Assembly: GCF_000834655.1 (NCBI RefSeq)
Contig: NZ_JXQQ01000071.1
Coordinates: 1 to 64,000, forward strand
DNA: 64,000 nt
Source of the DNA: Variovorax paradoxus
Lineage (GTDB): Bacteria > Pseudomonadota > Gammaproteobacteria > Burkholderiales > Burkholderiaceae_C
Direction of reading: 5' to 3'
Every line of letters starts with the position of its first letter. The stretch's first letter is position 1. The notes under the pieces are model-generated. The model was not told the DNA's origin. It saw only the letters and a program-made list of their open reading frames with translations, and did no database searches. The position numbers and the translations under genes were made by a program. Shown piece after piece: positions 1-10,275 of this stretch.

Positions 1-3000
1 GCATCTCCGAGCCCGCGCCGGTCGAGAGCACGAGGGGCAGCACACCCATCACGAAGGCGAGCGACGTCATCAGGATCGGGCGCAGGCGCAGGCGGCTCGC
101 TTCGATCGCGGCCTGGATGGGCGTGCGTCCGGCGAACTCCAGCTCCCGTGCGAACTCCACGATCAGGATCGCGTTCTTCGCACTCAGCCCCACCAGCACG
201 ATCAGCCCGATCTGCGTGAAGACGTTGTTGTCACCCCCCGATATCCATACGCCGGCCATCGCGGCCATGATGCCCATCGGCACGATCAGGATGATCGCGA
301 TCGGCAGCGTCAGGCTCTCGTACTGGGCGGCCAGCACCAGGAACACCAGCAGGATGGCCAGCGGGAACACCAGGAAGGCGGAGTTGCCGGCCAGGATTTC
401 CTGGTAGGTCAGCTCGGTCCACTCGAAGCTCACGCCCTTGGGCAGCGTCTCGGCCGCGATCTTGGTGATCACGTCCTGCGCCTGGCCCGACGAATAGCCG
501 GGGGCCGGGCCGCCGTTGATGTCGGCCGCGAGGTAGCCGTTGTAGCGCATGGCGCGTTCCGGACCGAAGGTCGAGTTGACCTTCATCAGCGCGGCCAGCG
601 GCACCATCTCGCCCGAGGTCGAGCGCACCTTCAGGAGGCCCACGTCTTCGGCACGGGCGCGGTAAGGCGCATCGGCCTGGACGCGCACGGAGTACGTGCG
701 GCCGAACTTGTTGAAGTCGTTGGCATACAGGCTACCCAGGTAGATCTGCATCGTGTCGAAGATGTCCGTCACCGGCACGCCGAGCTGGCGGGCCTTGGTG
801 CGGTCGATGTCCGCGTACAGCTGCGGCACGTTGACCTGCCAGCTCGTGAACATGCCCGTGAGCTCGGGCGCTGCCTGCGCCTTGGCCATGAAGGCCTTCA
901 CCGCGGCGTCCATCTGGTCGTAGCCGACCGAGGCGCGGTCTTCGATCTGCAGCTTGAAGCCGCCCGTGGTGCCCAGGCCCGCCACCGGTGGCGGCGGGAA
1001 CATCACGATGAACGCGTCCTGGATGCTTGAGAAGGCGCCGTTGAGCTGCCCGGCCACCGCGCCGCCGCTCTGGTCGGCGCGCTTGCGCTGGTCGAAGGGC
1101 TTGAGCGTGGCGAACACGATGCCCGAGTTCGAGCTGTTGGTGAAGCCGTTGATCGACAGGCCCGGGAAGGCGATGGCGTCTTCCACGTTCGGGTTCTTCT
1201 TCATGATCTCGCCCATGCGCTGGATCACTTCGTCGGTGCGGTCGAGCGTGGCGCCGTCGGGCAGCTGGGCAAAACCGATGAGGTACTGCTTGTCCTGCGC
1301 CGGCACGAAGCCGCCGGGCACCGCCTTGAAGAGGCCGAAGGTCACCGCGATCAGCGCGACGTAGATCGCCAGCATCAGCGCCTTGCGCGAGATGACGTTC
1401 TTCACGCCGCCGCTGTAGGCCTCCGAGCCGCGATGGAAGAGACGGTTGAAGCCGCGGAAGAGCCAGCCGAAGGCCTTGTCCATGCCGCGCGTCAGTGCGT
1501 CCTTCGGTTGGTCGTGGCCGCGCAGCAGCAAGGCGGCGAGCGCCGGCGACAGCGTCAGCGAATTGATGGCCGAGATCACCGTCGAGATCGCGATGGTCAC
1601 CGCGAACTGGCGGTAGAACTGCCCCGTGAGACCGCTGATGAAGGCCAGCGGCACGAACACGGCCACGAGCACCAGCGCGATCGCGATGATGGGCCCGGAC
1701 ACTTCGCGCATCGCGCGGTAGGTCGCCTCGCGCGGCGTCAATCCGGCCTCGATGTTCCGCTCGACGTTCTCCACCACCACGATGGCGTCGTCCACCACGA
1801 TGCCGATCGCCAGCACCAGCCCGAACAGGCTCAGCGCGTTGATCGAGAAACCGAGGACGTGCAGCACCGCGAAGGTACCGATCACCGACACCGGCACGGC
1901 CAGCAGCGGAATGATCGATGCGCGCCACGTCTGCAGGAACAGGATCACGACCAGCACCACCAGCGCGATGGCTTCGAGCAGCGTGTGGATCACCGATTCG
2001 ATCGATGCACGCACGAACTGCGTCGGGTCGTAGGCGATGCGGTATTCCAAGCCCTCGGGCATGTTCTTGTTGAGCTCTTCCATCGTCTTGCGGACGTTGG
2101 AAGAGATGTCGAGCGCGTTGGAGCCTGGCGCCTGGAACACGCCCATGCCGACGGCCGGGTCGTTGTTCAGGAGCGAGCGCAGCGAGTAGTCGGCGGCGCC
2201 CATTTCGAGGCGGCCGATGTCGCGCAGGCGGGTCACGGCGCCGTCGGTGCCGCTCTTGACGATGATGTCGCCGAACTCTTCTTCGCTCTGCAGGCGCCCT
2301 TGCGCATTGATGGAGAGCTGCATGTCCACGCCCGAGAGGCCCGGCGATGCGCCGACCACGCCGGCCGCGGCCTGCACGTTCTGGCCGCGAATGGCAGCCA
2401 CCACGTCGGAAGCCGAGAGGCCGCGCTGCGCGACCTTCTGCGGGTCGAGCCAGACGCGCATCGAGTAGTCGCCGCCGCCGAAGATCTGCACCTGGCCCAC
2501 GCCTTCGATGCGCGCGAGCGGGTCCTTCACGTTCAGCACCGCGTAGTTGCGCAGGTAGTTGATGTCGTAGCGGTTGTTCGGCGACACGAGGTGAACCACC
2601 ATCGTGAGGTCGGGCGCGCTCTTGACGGTCGTGATGCCCAGGCGCCGCACTTCCTCGGGCAGGCGCGGCTCGGCTTGCGAGACGCGGTTCTGCACCAGCT
2701 GCTGGGCCTTGTCGGGGTCGGTGCCCAGGCGGAACGTGACGGTCAGCGTGAGCACGCCGTCGGTCGTGGCCTGGCTGCCCATGTAGAGCATGCCTTCGAC
2801 GCCGTTGATCTGCTCTTCCAGCGGCGTGGCCACGGTTTCGGCGATCACCTTCGGGTTGGCGCCCGGGTACTGGGCGCGCACCACCACCGAAGGCGGCGCG
2901 ACTTCCGGGTACTCCGAGATCGGCAGCCCGCGCAGCGCGATCAGGCCGGCTATCAGCATCAATAGCGACAGCACGCCGGCAAAGATCGGCCGGTCGATGA

Positions 3001-3019
3001 AGAATTTAGAGAGATTCAT
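1..3019 (-). CDS. RND efflux permease, HAE1 family (C-terminus cut by window edge)
   Basis: Inner-membrane drug/proton antiporter of a tripartite efflux pump, closest in feel to MexF/OqxB. I read it from ATG at 3019, which gives 1006 codons before the window ends; the family is usually about 1050 residues, so only the last tail is missing. The start has the typical FFIDRPIFAGVLS opening followed by the first membrane helix. The paired proton-relay aspartates of helix 4 are Asp410 and Asp411 in GIVVDDAIVVVE. The frame closes at the edge with GAGSEM, part of the conserved end of the second membrane block. It lies 164 bp downstream of the adaptor gene at 3184-4440, on the same strand; that gap holds a hairpin-rich repeat. 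Substrate unknown. Confidence 0.95.
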   Translation of the reverse strand, partial: MNLSKFFIDRPIFAGVLSLLMLIAGLIALRGLPISEYPEVAPPSVVVRAQYPGANPKVIAETVATPLEEQINGVEGMLYMGSQATTDGVLTLTVTFRLGTDPDKAQQLVQNRVSQAEPRLPEEVRRLGITTVKSAPDLTMVVHLVSPNNRYDINYLRNYAVLNVKDPLARIEGVGQVQIFGGGDYSMRVWLDPQKVAQRGLSASDVVAAIRGQNVQAAAGVVGASPGLSGVDMQLSINAQGRLQSEEEFGDIIVKSGTDGAVTRLRDIGRLEMGAADYSLRSLLNNDPAVGMGVFQAPGSNALDISSNVRKTMEELNKNMPEGLEYRIAYDPTQFVRASIESVIHTLLEAIALVVLVVILFLQTWRASIIPLLAVPVSVIGTFAVLHVLGFSINALSLFGLVLAIGIVVDDAIVVVENVERNIEAGLTPREATYRAMREVSGPIIAIALVLVAVFVPLAFISGLTGQFYRQFAVTIAISTVISAINSLTLSPALAALLLRGHDQPKDALTRGMDKAFGWLFRGFNRLFHRGSEAYSGGVKNVISRKALMLAIYVALIAVTFGLFKAVPGGFVPAQDKQYLIGFAQLPDGATLDRTDEVIQRMGEIMKKNPNVEDAIAFPGLSINGFTNSSNSGIVFATLKPFDQRKRADQSGGAVAGQLNGAFSSIQDAFIVMFPPPPVAGLGTTGGFKLQIEDRASVGYDQMDAAVKAFMAKAQAAPELTGMFTSWQVNVPQLYADIDRTKARQLGVPVTDIFDTMQIYLGSLYANDFNKFGRTYSVRVQADAPYRARAEDVGLLKVRSTSGEMVPLAALMKVNSTFGPERAMRYNGYLAADINGGPAPGYSSGQAQDVITKIAAETLPKGVSFEWTELTYQEILAGNSAFLVFPLAILLVFLVLAAQYESLTLPIAIILIVPMGIMAAMAGVWISGGDNNVFTQIGLIVLVGLSAKNAILIVEFARELEFAGRTPIQAAIEASRLRLRPILMTSLAFVMGVLPLVLSTGAGSEM

Positions 3020-3095
3020 GTTTATTAACTCCACCGCGTCGTGGCGGTCCACGCCGCATGCAAGCACGCGGCATCAAAGTGGCTCCCATTTCCAG

Positions 3096-3183
3096 GAACA
3101 CCGCGGAACCGGCTTTGCCGGGCCGCTGGTGTTGCCCCCGCGAGGGGGTTGGCGCTACACGAAGTAAGCCAGCCTGGGGGCGA
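3096..3183 (+). repeat. Hairpin-rich intergenic repeat, copy A
   Basis: Lies between the efflux adaptor stop and the permease start. It holds nested inverted repeats: AACACCGCGG pairs with CCGCTGGTGTT around an inner CCGGC/GCCGG hairpin, followed by CCCCC/GGGGG, and ends CCTGGGGGCGA. A second copy, in the opposite orientation, is at 43694-43787. The pair suggests a dispersed REP-like element. Sitting inside an operon, it could affect transcription read-through or mRNA stability. Confidence 0.75.
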
Positions 3184-4440
3184 TCAGGATTTGGCGGCCT
3201 CGGCCACGCGTTCCGGTTGTTGTTGCTTGGCGGCGTCGGCCTTGGCGTCCATCGTCACTTGCTGCGGCACCACCAGCGCACCCGGGCGGATGTGCTGGAG
3301 GCCGTTGACCACCACGCGATCGCCGGCCTTCAGGCCCTTGCTCACGACACGCAGGCCGTTGATGGATGCGCCGAGCGCCACCTCGCGGTAGACCGCCTTG
3401 TTGTCTTCACCCACGACCATCACGAACTTCTTGTTCTGGTCGGTGCCGATGGCGCGTTCGCTCACCAGGAGCGCGGTGTCGTTGCGCGCCTGGCCCATGC
3501 GGATGCGGGCGAACTGGCCGGGGATGAGCGCGCCGTCCTTGTTGTCGAACGAGGCGCGCACGCGCACGGTGCCGCTGCGGGCGTCGACCTGGTTGTCGAT
3601 CAGCTGCAGCTTGCCGGTGAAGGGCGTGCCCTCCAGGCCCGCGGTGCCCATCTGCACGGGGATCGTGTCGATCTGGCCGCGAGCGCCGGCGTTGGCCGGC
3701 AGGTCCTTCAGGGCACGCGTGATGACCTGCTCGTCGGCATCGAAGCTCGCGTAGATCGGGCTCACCGAGACCAGCGTGGTCAGCACCGGTGCGCCGGGGC
3801 CCGCGGCGACGAGGTTGCCCACCGTCACTTCGAGCTTGCCGATGCGGCCGGACACCGGCGCCCGCACCTGGGTGTAGCCCAGGTTCAGGCGGGCCGACTG
3901 CAGCGACGCTTGCGCGGCGCGCAGGTTGGCTTCGGCTTCGCGGCCGGCGTTCACACGCTCGTCCAGCTCGCGCTGGGCGATGGCCTGCTCGTCCCACAGG
4001 CGCTTGGCGCGTTCCTGTTCGCTGCGGCTGAACGACTGGCGGGCCTGCGCCGAGGCGACCTGCGCTTGGGCCCGCTCCACTTCGGCGGCGTACGGTGCGG
4101 GGTCGATGGTGATCAGCAGCTCGCCCTGCTTGACCAGCGCGCCTTCGCGAAAGTGCACCGCCTGCACGGCGCCCGCCACGCGGGACCGCACATCGACGCG
4201 TTCGACCGCTTCGAGGCGGCCCGAGAACTCGTCCCAGGCGTTGATCTCGCTCGATGCGACGGTCGCGACCGACACCGGCGTGCCCTGTTGCGCCGCGACC
4301 GGTGCCGTGGCCTCGGCCTTGAAGCTGTACATGCCCACCACCGCGGCGGCCACTGCCAGCAGTGCCGTGAGGCCGGTCACGGCGGGCCACAGCCCCTTGC
4401 GGGCGGCGGAAGACAGCTTTTGTTGTTCGTTGTTCGACAT
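3184..4440 (-). CDS. RND efflux periplasmic adaptor (membrane fusion protein, MexE-like)
   Basis: Periplasmic adaptor that would link the permease at 1-3019 to an outer-membrane channel, 418 residues. I chose ATG 4440 (MSNNEQQKL) because GAAGGA lies about 10 nt upstream; an upstream in-frame ATG at 4485 has less support. An N-terminal membrane anchor at about residues 15-38 is followed by a lipoyl half-motif (VDVRSRVAGAV), a long alpha-hairpin rich in Ala, Gln and Glu, the second lipoyl half (VRAPVSGRIG), a beta-barrel and a membrane-proximal domain ending in GLQHIRPGALV. No lipobox Cys is seen, so it is probably held by the N-terminal helix. No outer-membrane gene or regulator is visible on this side. 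Confidence 0.93.
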   Translation of the reverse strand: MSNNEQQKLSSAARKGLWPAVTGLTALLAVAAAVVGMYSFKAEATAPVAAQQGTPVSVATVASSEINAWDEFSGRLEAVERVDVRSRVAGAVQAVHFREGALVKQGELLITIDPAPYAAEVERAQAQVASAQARQSFSRSEQERAKRLWDEQAIAQRELDERVNAGREAEANLRAAQASLQSARLNLGYTQVRAPVSGRIGKLEVTVGNLVAAGPGAPVLTTLVSVSPIYASFDADEQVITRALKDLPANAGARGQIDTIPVQMGTAGLEGTPFTGKLQLIDNQVDARSGTVRVRASFDNKDGALIPGQFARIRMGQARNDTALLVSERAIGTDQNKKFVMVVGEDNKAVYREVALGASINGLRVVSKGLKAGDRVVVNGLQHIRPGALVVPQQVTMDAKADAAKQQQPERVAEAAKS

Positions 4441-4591
4441 GATGTTTCGTCCTTCTCGATGACTTTTTGGGATGCAACAGGCCACCCCGGCGCTTTTGGC
4501 ACCAGGAGGCGGATTTCAGGGAAAAGAGGGGCCGGACGCCCGCCTCAGGGGAGGCGGCGGCTGTCAGTGGGCGGTGCTGACTCTTGCGGGT

Positions 4592-5479
4592 CTAGCTGGG
4601 CTCGGGCGCTGCGGGAGGCTGCGCCGGAGGTGGCGTCGTCGCGCTGAAGAACTCGCGAAAGTGCTGCTGCACGTTGGCCGCGCAGTCCCGACAACCCTCG
4701 TTGTCCGGGTCGTACAGCGCCTTGGGCCAGTTCGCCGCACCGGGCAGCACGCTGCTGGTGACCTCGATGCCGGCCGCGCGCAGGCGGCCCGCGAAGGTCA
4801 TGGCCTCGTCGCGCATCGCGTCGTCCTGCCCCACCAGCACCAGCGCGGGTGCCAGGGCGGAAAGGCGCAGCGACCCGCTCGGCACCGCATAGGGGTGCGT
4901 CGCGTTCGACGGGCAGCTCAGGTACTTTTCCCAGCCGCTGGCCCAGCGGCATTCGGGGGCGTCGTTGGTCGCCTTGCGCAGCGACGCGGTGCCTGCGCAC
5001 GGGTCGAGCATCGGCGACAGCAGGATCTGGCCTGCCAGCGGCGGATGGGCCCGGTCCCGAGCGATCAGCGCGACCGCAGCAGCCAGGTTGCCACCGGCTT
5101 CCTCGCCGGCCAGGTAGACCAGCGCGCCCTTGCCGCCCAGCTTGGTGCGCTGCTTGTAGAGCCATTCGAGCGCGGCATAGCCGACTTCGATGGGCTCCGG
5201 GAACGGCTCCAGCGGATAGGCCAGCGAGACCACCACGGCGCCAGCGCCGGCCAGCAGACGGCCCACGTTGCGCCCGTTGTCCAGGCCGCCGCACACGAAG
5301 GTGCCGCCATGGAAATGCAGCACCAGCGGTGCCGTCTCACCCTTGGCGCGCTGTCCGTAGACACGCGCGGCCACCGGTTCGCGACCGGGCAGCTCGATCA
5401 GAAGATCGGCTTCCACGCCTTGCACCGCAGCGGCTGCTGCGGCGGCTTCGGCAGAACGGGACGATGGAACGGGTGACAT
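4592..5479 (-). CDS. Alpha/beta-hydrolase-fold protein with missing catalytic Ser and His
   Basis: Belongs by sequence to the acetyl-esterase/lipase (hydrolase_3) family, 295 residues from ATG 5479; an upstream in-frame ATG at 5590 is less likely. The oxyanion motif HFHGGTFVCGG is kept. At the nucleophile elbow, where the family has GDSAGG, this protein reads GEEAGG, so the serine is replaced by Glu. At the usual histidine position (PGxxHGF) it reads PGAANWP. The acidic residue in GQDDAMRDEA is kept. Both changes are clear in the DNA and the frame is intact, so it is either a non-hydrolytic binding protein or uses other chemistry. A Cys-rich segment (EGCRDC) lies near the end. It is divergent from a LysR gene, which may control it. 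Confidence 0.85.
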   Translation of the reverse strand: MSPVPSSRSAEAAAAAAAVQGVEADLLIELPGREPVAARVYGQRAKGETAPLVLHFHGGTFVCGGLDNGRNVGRLLAGAGAVVVSLAYPLEPFPEPIEVGYAALEWLYKQRTKLGGKGALVYLAGEEAGGNLAAAVALIARDRAHPPLAGQILLSPMLDPCAGTASLRKATNDAPECRWASGWEKYLSCPSNATHPYAVPSGSLRLSALAPALVLVGQDDAMRDEAMTFAGRLRAAGIEVTSSVLPGAANWPKALYDPDNEGCRDCAANVQQHFREFFSATTPPPAQPPAAPEPS

Positions 5480-5660
5480 GGGCGACCTCAGGGGGATGGG
5501 CGATGGTTGAAATATAAGGCGCCGTGTGTGACATAAAACAGGCGAGCTGACCCCACTCTGTTTCCAAACGGCTAACAATCCGTATGCCACGGCGGGTTGG
5601 CCGCCTTGTGTGAGAATCCGCCTCCCTCCGGCGTGGGCCGGGCACCAGAACAGGCATTCG

Positions 5661-6575
5661 ATGGATCAAATCCAGGCCATGCGCATCTTCGTCCGCGTCG
5701 TGGAGGCCGGCACTTTCACCCGGGCGGCGGACTCGCTCGCCCTGCCCAAGGGCACGGTCACCAAGCAGATCCAGGCGCTGGAGTCGCGCCTGCGCGTGAA
5801 GTTGCTCAACCGCACCACGCGCCGCGTGACGGTCACGCCCGACGGCGCGGCCTACTTCGAACGCGCGGCCCGCCTGCTGAACGACTTCGACGACATGGAG
5901 GCCAGCATGACCAATGCGCAGGCCAGCCCCACGGGGCGGCTGCGCATCGACGTCGGCACTTCGGTGGCCAGGCAGATCATCCTGCCCAACCTGGCGAGCT
6001 TCTGCGACCGCTACCCGGACATCCAGGTCGACCTGGGCGTGAGCGACCGCACGGTCGACCTGATCAGCGACAACGTCGACTGCGTGATCCGCGCCGGCGA
6101 GCTCAGCGACCAGTCGCTGGTGGCCCGGCGCATCGGCACCCTGCACTTCGTGACGGTGGCCTCGCCCGCGTACATCAAGCGCTACGGCACGCCCGCGCAC
6201 CCCAACGACATCGAGAAGCGCCACACGGTGGTGAGCTACTTCTCGGGCACCACGCGGCGCATCTACCCGCACGAGTTCCACAAGGGCGACGAGCGCATTG
6301 AGCTGAACGGGCCGTACCGGGTGTCGGTGAACGAAAGCAACGCCCACATGGCGGCGGTGCTGGGCGGCTTCGGCATTTCGCAGTGCATCACCTTCATGGC
6401 CGAGCCGCATCTGGAAAGCGGCGAGCTGGTCGAGGTGCTCGCCGATTGGAGCCGCGATCCGTTGCCGATCCACGTGGTGTATCCGCCGAACCGGCACTTG
6501 AGTGCGAAGGTGCGGGCTTTCGTGGATTGGGCGGCCGAGCTGTTCGCCAAGAACCCGCGCCTGCAGCGGCGCTGA
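5661..6575 (+). CDS. LysR-family transcriptional regulator
   Basis: DNA-binding regulator of 304 residues from ATG 5661. The N-terminal winged helix-turn-helix covers residues 1-60 (AADSLALPKGTVTKQIQALE), followed by the signature LNRTTRRVTVTPDGAAYFERA. The C-terminal periplasmic-binding-like effector domain starts near residue 90. The opening MDQIQAMRIFVRVVEAGTF is typical of the large group of LysR proteins that control neighbouring oxidoreductases or exporters. It lies 181 bp from the divergent hydrolase-like gene and 135 bp upstream of the iorAB-cytochrome operon, so either could be its target. Confidence 0.95.
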   Translation: MDQIQAMRIFVRVVEAGTFTRAADSLALPKGTVTKQIQALESRLRVKLLNRTTRRVTVTPDGAAYFERAARLLNDFDDMEASMTNAQASPTGRLRIDVGTSVARQIILPNLASFCDRYPDIQVDLGVSDRTVDLISDNVDCVIRAGELSDQSLVARRIGTLHFVTVASPAYIKRYGTPAHPNDIEKRHTVVSYFSGTTRRIYPHEFHKGDERIELNGPYRVSVNESNAHMAAVLGGFGISQCITFMAEPHLESGELVEVLADWSRDPLPIHVVYPPNRHLSAKVRAFVDWAAELFAKNPRLQRR

Positions 6576-6710
6576 GCGCGCTTGCATCGCTTGCATCCGC
6601 GAGCGGGACAAGGTACACCGACCGAGGCTCTGCAACGCCTCGAATGACATCGCTTGAAGGCGCCCGGGCCAGGTAGTTCTTTTTATCTAGCCACCCAACG
6701 AAGGGCAGCC

Positions 6711-7172
<462 letters not shown>

Positions 7173-7176
7173 TGCG

Positions 7177-9381
7177 ATGAGCACCGACACCACCATCCTC
7201 CCCGCGGCACCAGAAGCCAAAGGCACCACCGGCATCTCGCGCCGCGCGGTGCTCCAGGCCACCACCGGCCTGCTGGTCGGCGTGTACCTGGCACCGACCA
7301 CACGCGCCGCGCAAGCCACGGCGGCGAAAGCCAAGGCCGCTGTGCTCGCACCCAACGCCTTCGTGCGCGTGTCCACCGACAACACCGTCACCGTGCTGGT
7401 GAAGCACATCGAATTCGGCCAGGGCCCGATGACCGGCCTCACCACGCTGGTGGCCGAGGAGATGGACGCTGACTGGTCGCAGATGCGCGCCGAGCATGCA
7501 CCGGCCGACGCCAAGCTCTACAACAACATCTCCTTCGGCCCGCTGCAGGGCACGGGCGGATCGAGCGCGGTGGCCAATTCTTACGAGCAGATGCGCCAGG
7601 CCGGCGCGGTCGCGCGTGCGATGCTGGTGCAGGCAGCCGCCAACACATGGAAGGTGCCCGCCGCCGACATCGCGGTGGAACGCGGCGTGCTGCGCCATGT
7701 GGCCTCGCGCCGCCAAGGCCGCTTCGGCCAGTTCGCGATGGCCGCATCGAAGCTGCCGGTGCCGCAGGACGCGCCGTTGAAAGACCCGTCGTCCTTCCGC
7801 CTCATCGGCCGCGAGGGCGCGGTCAAGAAGCTCGACGTGCCTGGCAAGACCAACGGCACGGCGCAGTTCGGGATGGACATCCACGAGCCTGGCATGCTCA
7901 CCGTGGTCGTTGCGCGGGCGCCGCGCTTCGGCGGCAAGGTCGCCTCGTTCGACGCGACCGCCACGCGCGCGGTCAACGGCGTGGTCGAAGTGAAGCAGAT
8001 CTCCGCCGGCGTGGCCGTCTACGCGAAGGACACCTGGTCGGCCATCAAGGGCCGCGAGAAGCTGAAGGTCGTGTGGGACGACGCGGCCGCCGAGAAGCGC
8101 AGCAGCGCGCAGATCGTGGAGGACTACCGCCAGCTCGCGCGCTCCCCCGGCACCGTGGCCGCGAGCCAGGGCGACGTCGCATCCAAGGTGGCCGGCGAGC
8201 GCGTGGTCGAGACCGAGTACGTCTTTCCCTACCTCGCGCACGGCCCGATGGAGCCGCTCAACGGCTTTCTCGTGTGGGACGGCCGGCGCGTGAAGGCGCG
8301 CTACGGCAGCCAGATCCAGACGCTCGACCAGATGCAGATCGCCAAGGTCTTCGGCATCAAGCCCGAGGACGTGGAGATCCAGACCATGCTCGCGGGCGGC
8401 AGTTTCGGGCGGCGCATCGACCTGGGCCAAGACATGATCCTGGACCTGGCCGAAGCTGCCAAGGCGCTCGGTGCCAACAAGCCGGTGAAGATCGTGTGGA
8501 CGCGCGAGGACGACATCACCGGCGGCTTCTACCGCCCCGCCTTCGTGCACCGCCTGCGCGGCGTCCTGCGCGACGGCAAGGTGGCCTCATGGAGCAACAC
8601 CATCGTGGGCCAGTCGTTCGTCATCGGCACCGCCTTCGAGATGATGATGAAAGACGGCATCGACGGCACCATGGTCGAGGGCGCCAAGAGCATCCCCTAC
8701 GACATTCCCAACTTCCGCTGCGACGCGCACATCGCCAAGGGCAGCGTGCCCGTGACTTCGTGGCGCTCGGTGGGGAGCACGCACACGGCCTACGCCACCG
8801 AGTGCTTCATCGACCAGTTGCTCGAGACGGCCGGGCTCGACCCGGTCGGCGGGCGCCTCTCGCTCATGGGCAAGTCGGCACGCCATGCGGGCGTGCTCAA
8901 GGCCGTGGCCGAGATGGCGAAATGGTCGGGCACCCAGCCCGAACGCGGACGTGCGCGCGGCGTGGCGGTGGCCGAATCCTTCGGCACCTTCGTGGCCGAA
9001 ATCGCCGAGGTGTCGATGAGCGAGAACGGCGAGCCGCGCGTGCACAAGGTGTGGTGCGCGGTGGACTGCGGCACGGTGGTCAACCCCGACATCGTGCGCG
9101 CGCAGATGGAAGGCGGCATCGGCTTCGGCCTCGGCCACATCCTCTATGCGCAGGTGAGCCTGGACGAAGGCCGGCCGGTGCAGCGCAACTTCGACACCTA
9201 TCGGTCGCTGCGCATCCAGGAGATGCCCGAGATCGAGGTGAAGATCATCGACTCGAAAGAGAAGCCCACGGGCGTCGGCGAACCCGGCGTGCCTCCGATC
9301 GGGCCCGCAGTGGCGAATGCGCTGGCGCGGCTCGGGAAGCCGCGACCCTCGCAGTTGCCGATGGTCAGGGGGGACGCATGA
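7177..9381 (+). CDS. iorB: Molybdopterin-binding subunit of a molybdenum hydroxylase, IorB type
   Basis: Catalytic subunit, 734 residues from ATG 7177. A twin-arginine signal ([15 protein letters not shown]) near residue 21 predicts export of the folded cofactor-loaded protein. The body shows the aldehyde-oxidase/xanthine-dehydrogenase molybdopterin motifs, including [21 protein letters not shown] and, near the end, [10 protein letters not shown], whose Glu (about residue 702) is the family's catalytic base. The C-terminal tail ends in LPMVRGDA. Its stop overlaps the start of the cytochrome gene (ATGA), so the two are probably translated together. A molybdenum cofactor maturation protein (XdhC type) is not in the window. 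Confidence 0.93.
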   Translation: MSTDTTILPAAPEAKGTTGISRRAVLQATTGLLVGVYLAPTTRAAQATAAKAKAAVLAPNAFVRVSTDNTVTVLVKHIEFGQGPMTGLTTLVAEEMDADWSQMRAEHAPADAKLYNNISFGPLQGTGGSSAVANSYEQMRQAGAVARAMLVQAAANTWKVPAADIAVERGVLRHVASRRQGRFGQFAMAASKLPVPQDAPLKDPSSFRLIGREGAVKKLDVPGKTNGTAQFGMDIHEPGMLTVVVARAPRFGGKVASFDATATRAVNGVVEVKQISAGVAVYAKDTWSAIKGREKLKVVWDDAAAEKRSSAQIVEDYRQLARSPGTVAASQGDVASKVAGERVVETEYVFPYLAHGPMEPLNGFLVWDGRRVKARYGSQIQTLDQMQIAKVFGIKPEDVEIQTMLAGGSFGRRIDLGQDMILDLAEAAKALGANKPVKIVWTREDDITGGFYRPAFVHRLRGVLRDGKVASWSNTIVGQSFVIGTAFEMMMKDGIDGTMVEGAKSIPYDIPNFRCDAHIAKGSVPVTSWRSVGSTHTAYATECFIDQLLETAGLDPVGGRLSLMGKSARHAGVLKAVAEMAKWSGTQPERGRARGVAVAESFGTFVAEIAEVSMSENGEPRVHKVWCAVDCGTVVNPDIVRAQMEGGIGFGLGHILYAQVSLDEGRPVQRNFDTYRSLRIQEMPEIEVKIIDSKEKPTGVGEPGVPPIGPAVANALARLGKPRPSQLPMVRGDA

Positions 9382-9995
9382 TGAAGCGCTTCTCCTCCTT
9401 CTCCGCCGCCCTGATCGGGCTCGTGTTCGCAGGCCATGTGTTTGCGCAGCTCGCAACGCCGACCAATCCCACCACGCTCAAGCCTGCGTCAGAGTTCGAC
9501 CGCATCGAGAACAAGCAGGACCGCGCAGCCGCCCTCTTCATCGAGGCCGGCAAGGTCATCAACAGCCCGCGCTGCCAGAACTGCCACCCCGGCGGCGAGC
9601 GTCCCACGCAGACCGATGCGATGAATCCGCACCAGCCCTGGGTGATACGCGGCGCCGACGGTTTCGGCGCGCCGGGCATGCGCTGTGCCACCTGCCACCA
9701 GGCCGCGAACTTCGAAAGCTCGGGTGTGCCGGGCCATCCGAAGTGGCACCTGGCACCGGCTTCGATGGCGTGGCAGGGCAAGTCGCTCGCTCTGATCTGC
9801 GAGCAGATCAAGGACAAGTCGCGCAACGACAACATGGACCTGGCCGCGCTCGTCAAGCACATGTCGGAGGACACGCTGGTCGGCTGGGCCTGGAAGCCGG
9901 GGGCGAACCGCACGCCGGCGCCGGGGACGCAGGTGCAGTTCGGGGCGTTGATTCGCGCGTGGGCGGAGGCTGGGGCTTATTGCCCGAAGTCCTGA
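9378..9995 (+). CDS. Diheme c-type cytochrome subunit of the molybdenum hydroxylase
   Basis: Exported diheme protein, 205 residues. An N-terminal signal peptide ends near VFA-Q (residue 23). Two heme-binding motifs, CQNCH and CATCH, lie in the central part. ATG at 9378 overlaps the iorB stop; a second ATG follows directly, so either could be used. It fits the role of electron acceptor for IorAB, passing electrons towards the respiratory chain. Unlike NicB-type enzymes, where cytochrome domains are fused to the large subunit, here the cytochrome is a separate small protein with little of the usual class I cytochrome c layout. Confidence 0.85.
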   Translation: MMKRFSSFSAALIGLVFAGHVFAQLATPTNPTTLKPASEFDRIENKQDRAAALFIEAGKVINSPRCQNCHPGGERPTQTDAMNPHQPWVIRGADGFGAPGMRCATCHQAANFESSGVPGHPKWHLAPASMAWQGKSLALICEQIKDKSRNDNMDLAALVKHMSEDTLVGWAWKPGANRTPAPGTQVQFGALIRAWAEAGAYCPKS

Positions 9996-10023
9996 GCGTT
10001 CAGGGCGGCGATCACGCCGACGG

Positions 10024-10217
10024 CGGGCCCGGTTTCGCGAATGTCCCCCGGGCTTCGCCCTCCTCCTTGATTTCGCGAAACCGGGCCCACCGCCAGCGCG
10101 AACGCCTCAGAGCGGACGTTGATCGCCGATCACCAGCAGCGTGCCCAAGTGCGCAGGGCATCGGGTGCTCTCCGCAGCGAAATCAAGGAGGAGGCCGCAG
10201 GCCGGGGGACATTCGCG
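10024..10217. repeat. Compound inverted repeat in the iorAB-osmC gap
   Basis: The 280-bp gap after the cytochrome gene holds no gene. It contains a 17-bp perfect stem (GGGCCCGGTTTCGCGAA at about 10024-10041 with its complement at 10072-10090) around a small GGGC/GCCC hairpin. A 41-base arm at 10036-10076 (CGCGAATGTCCCCC to TTGATTTCGC) is repeated in inverted form at 10177-10217. It could act as a bidirectional terminator between converging genes, or be a mobile REP-like element. Confidence 0.7.
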
Positions 10218-10275
10218 GAGGGGAGTACCCGGTGGCCTGCGCACACGCCCTGACAAATGCGCGCGCACCGTGTGC

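Noticed and set aside
1433-2965. 510-residue plus-strand open frame rich in His, Arg and Asp
   Set aside because: It is antisense to the RND permease, whose motifs read cleanly on the minus strand; composition is typical of a GC-rich shadow frame.
4441-4591. GC-rich inverted repeat (CCGCCTC with GAGGCGG) as terminator of the hydrolase-like gene
   Set aside because: It has no clear T tract on the minus strand and could equally be chance in GC-rich DNA.
6654-6689. TTGAAG with TATCTA as promoter of the ior operon
   Set aside because: The spacing is about 24 bp, too long for a sigma-70 promoter.
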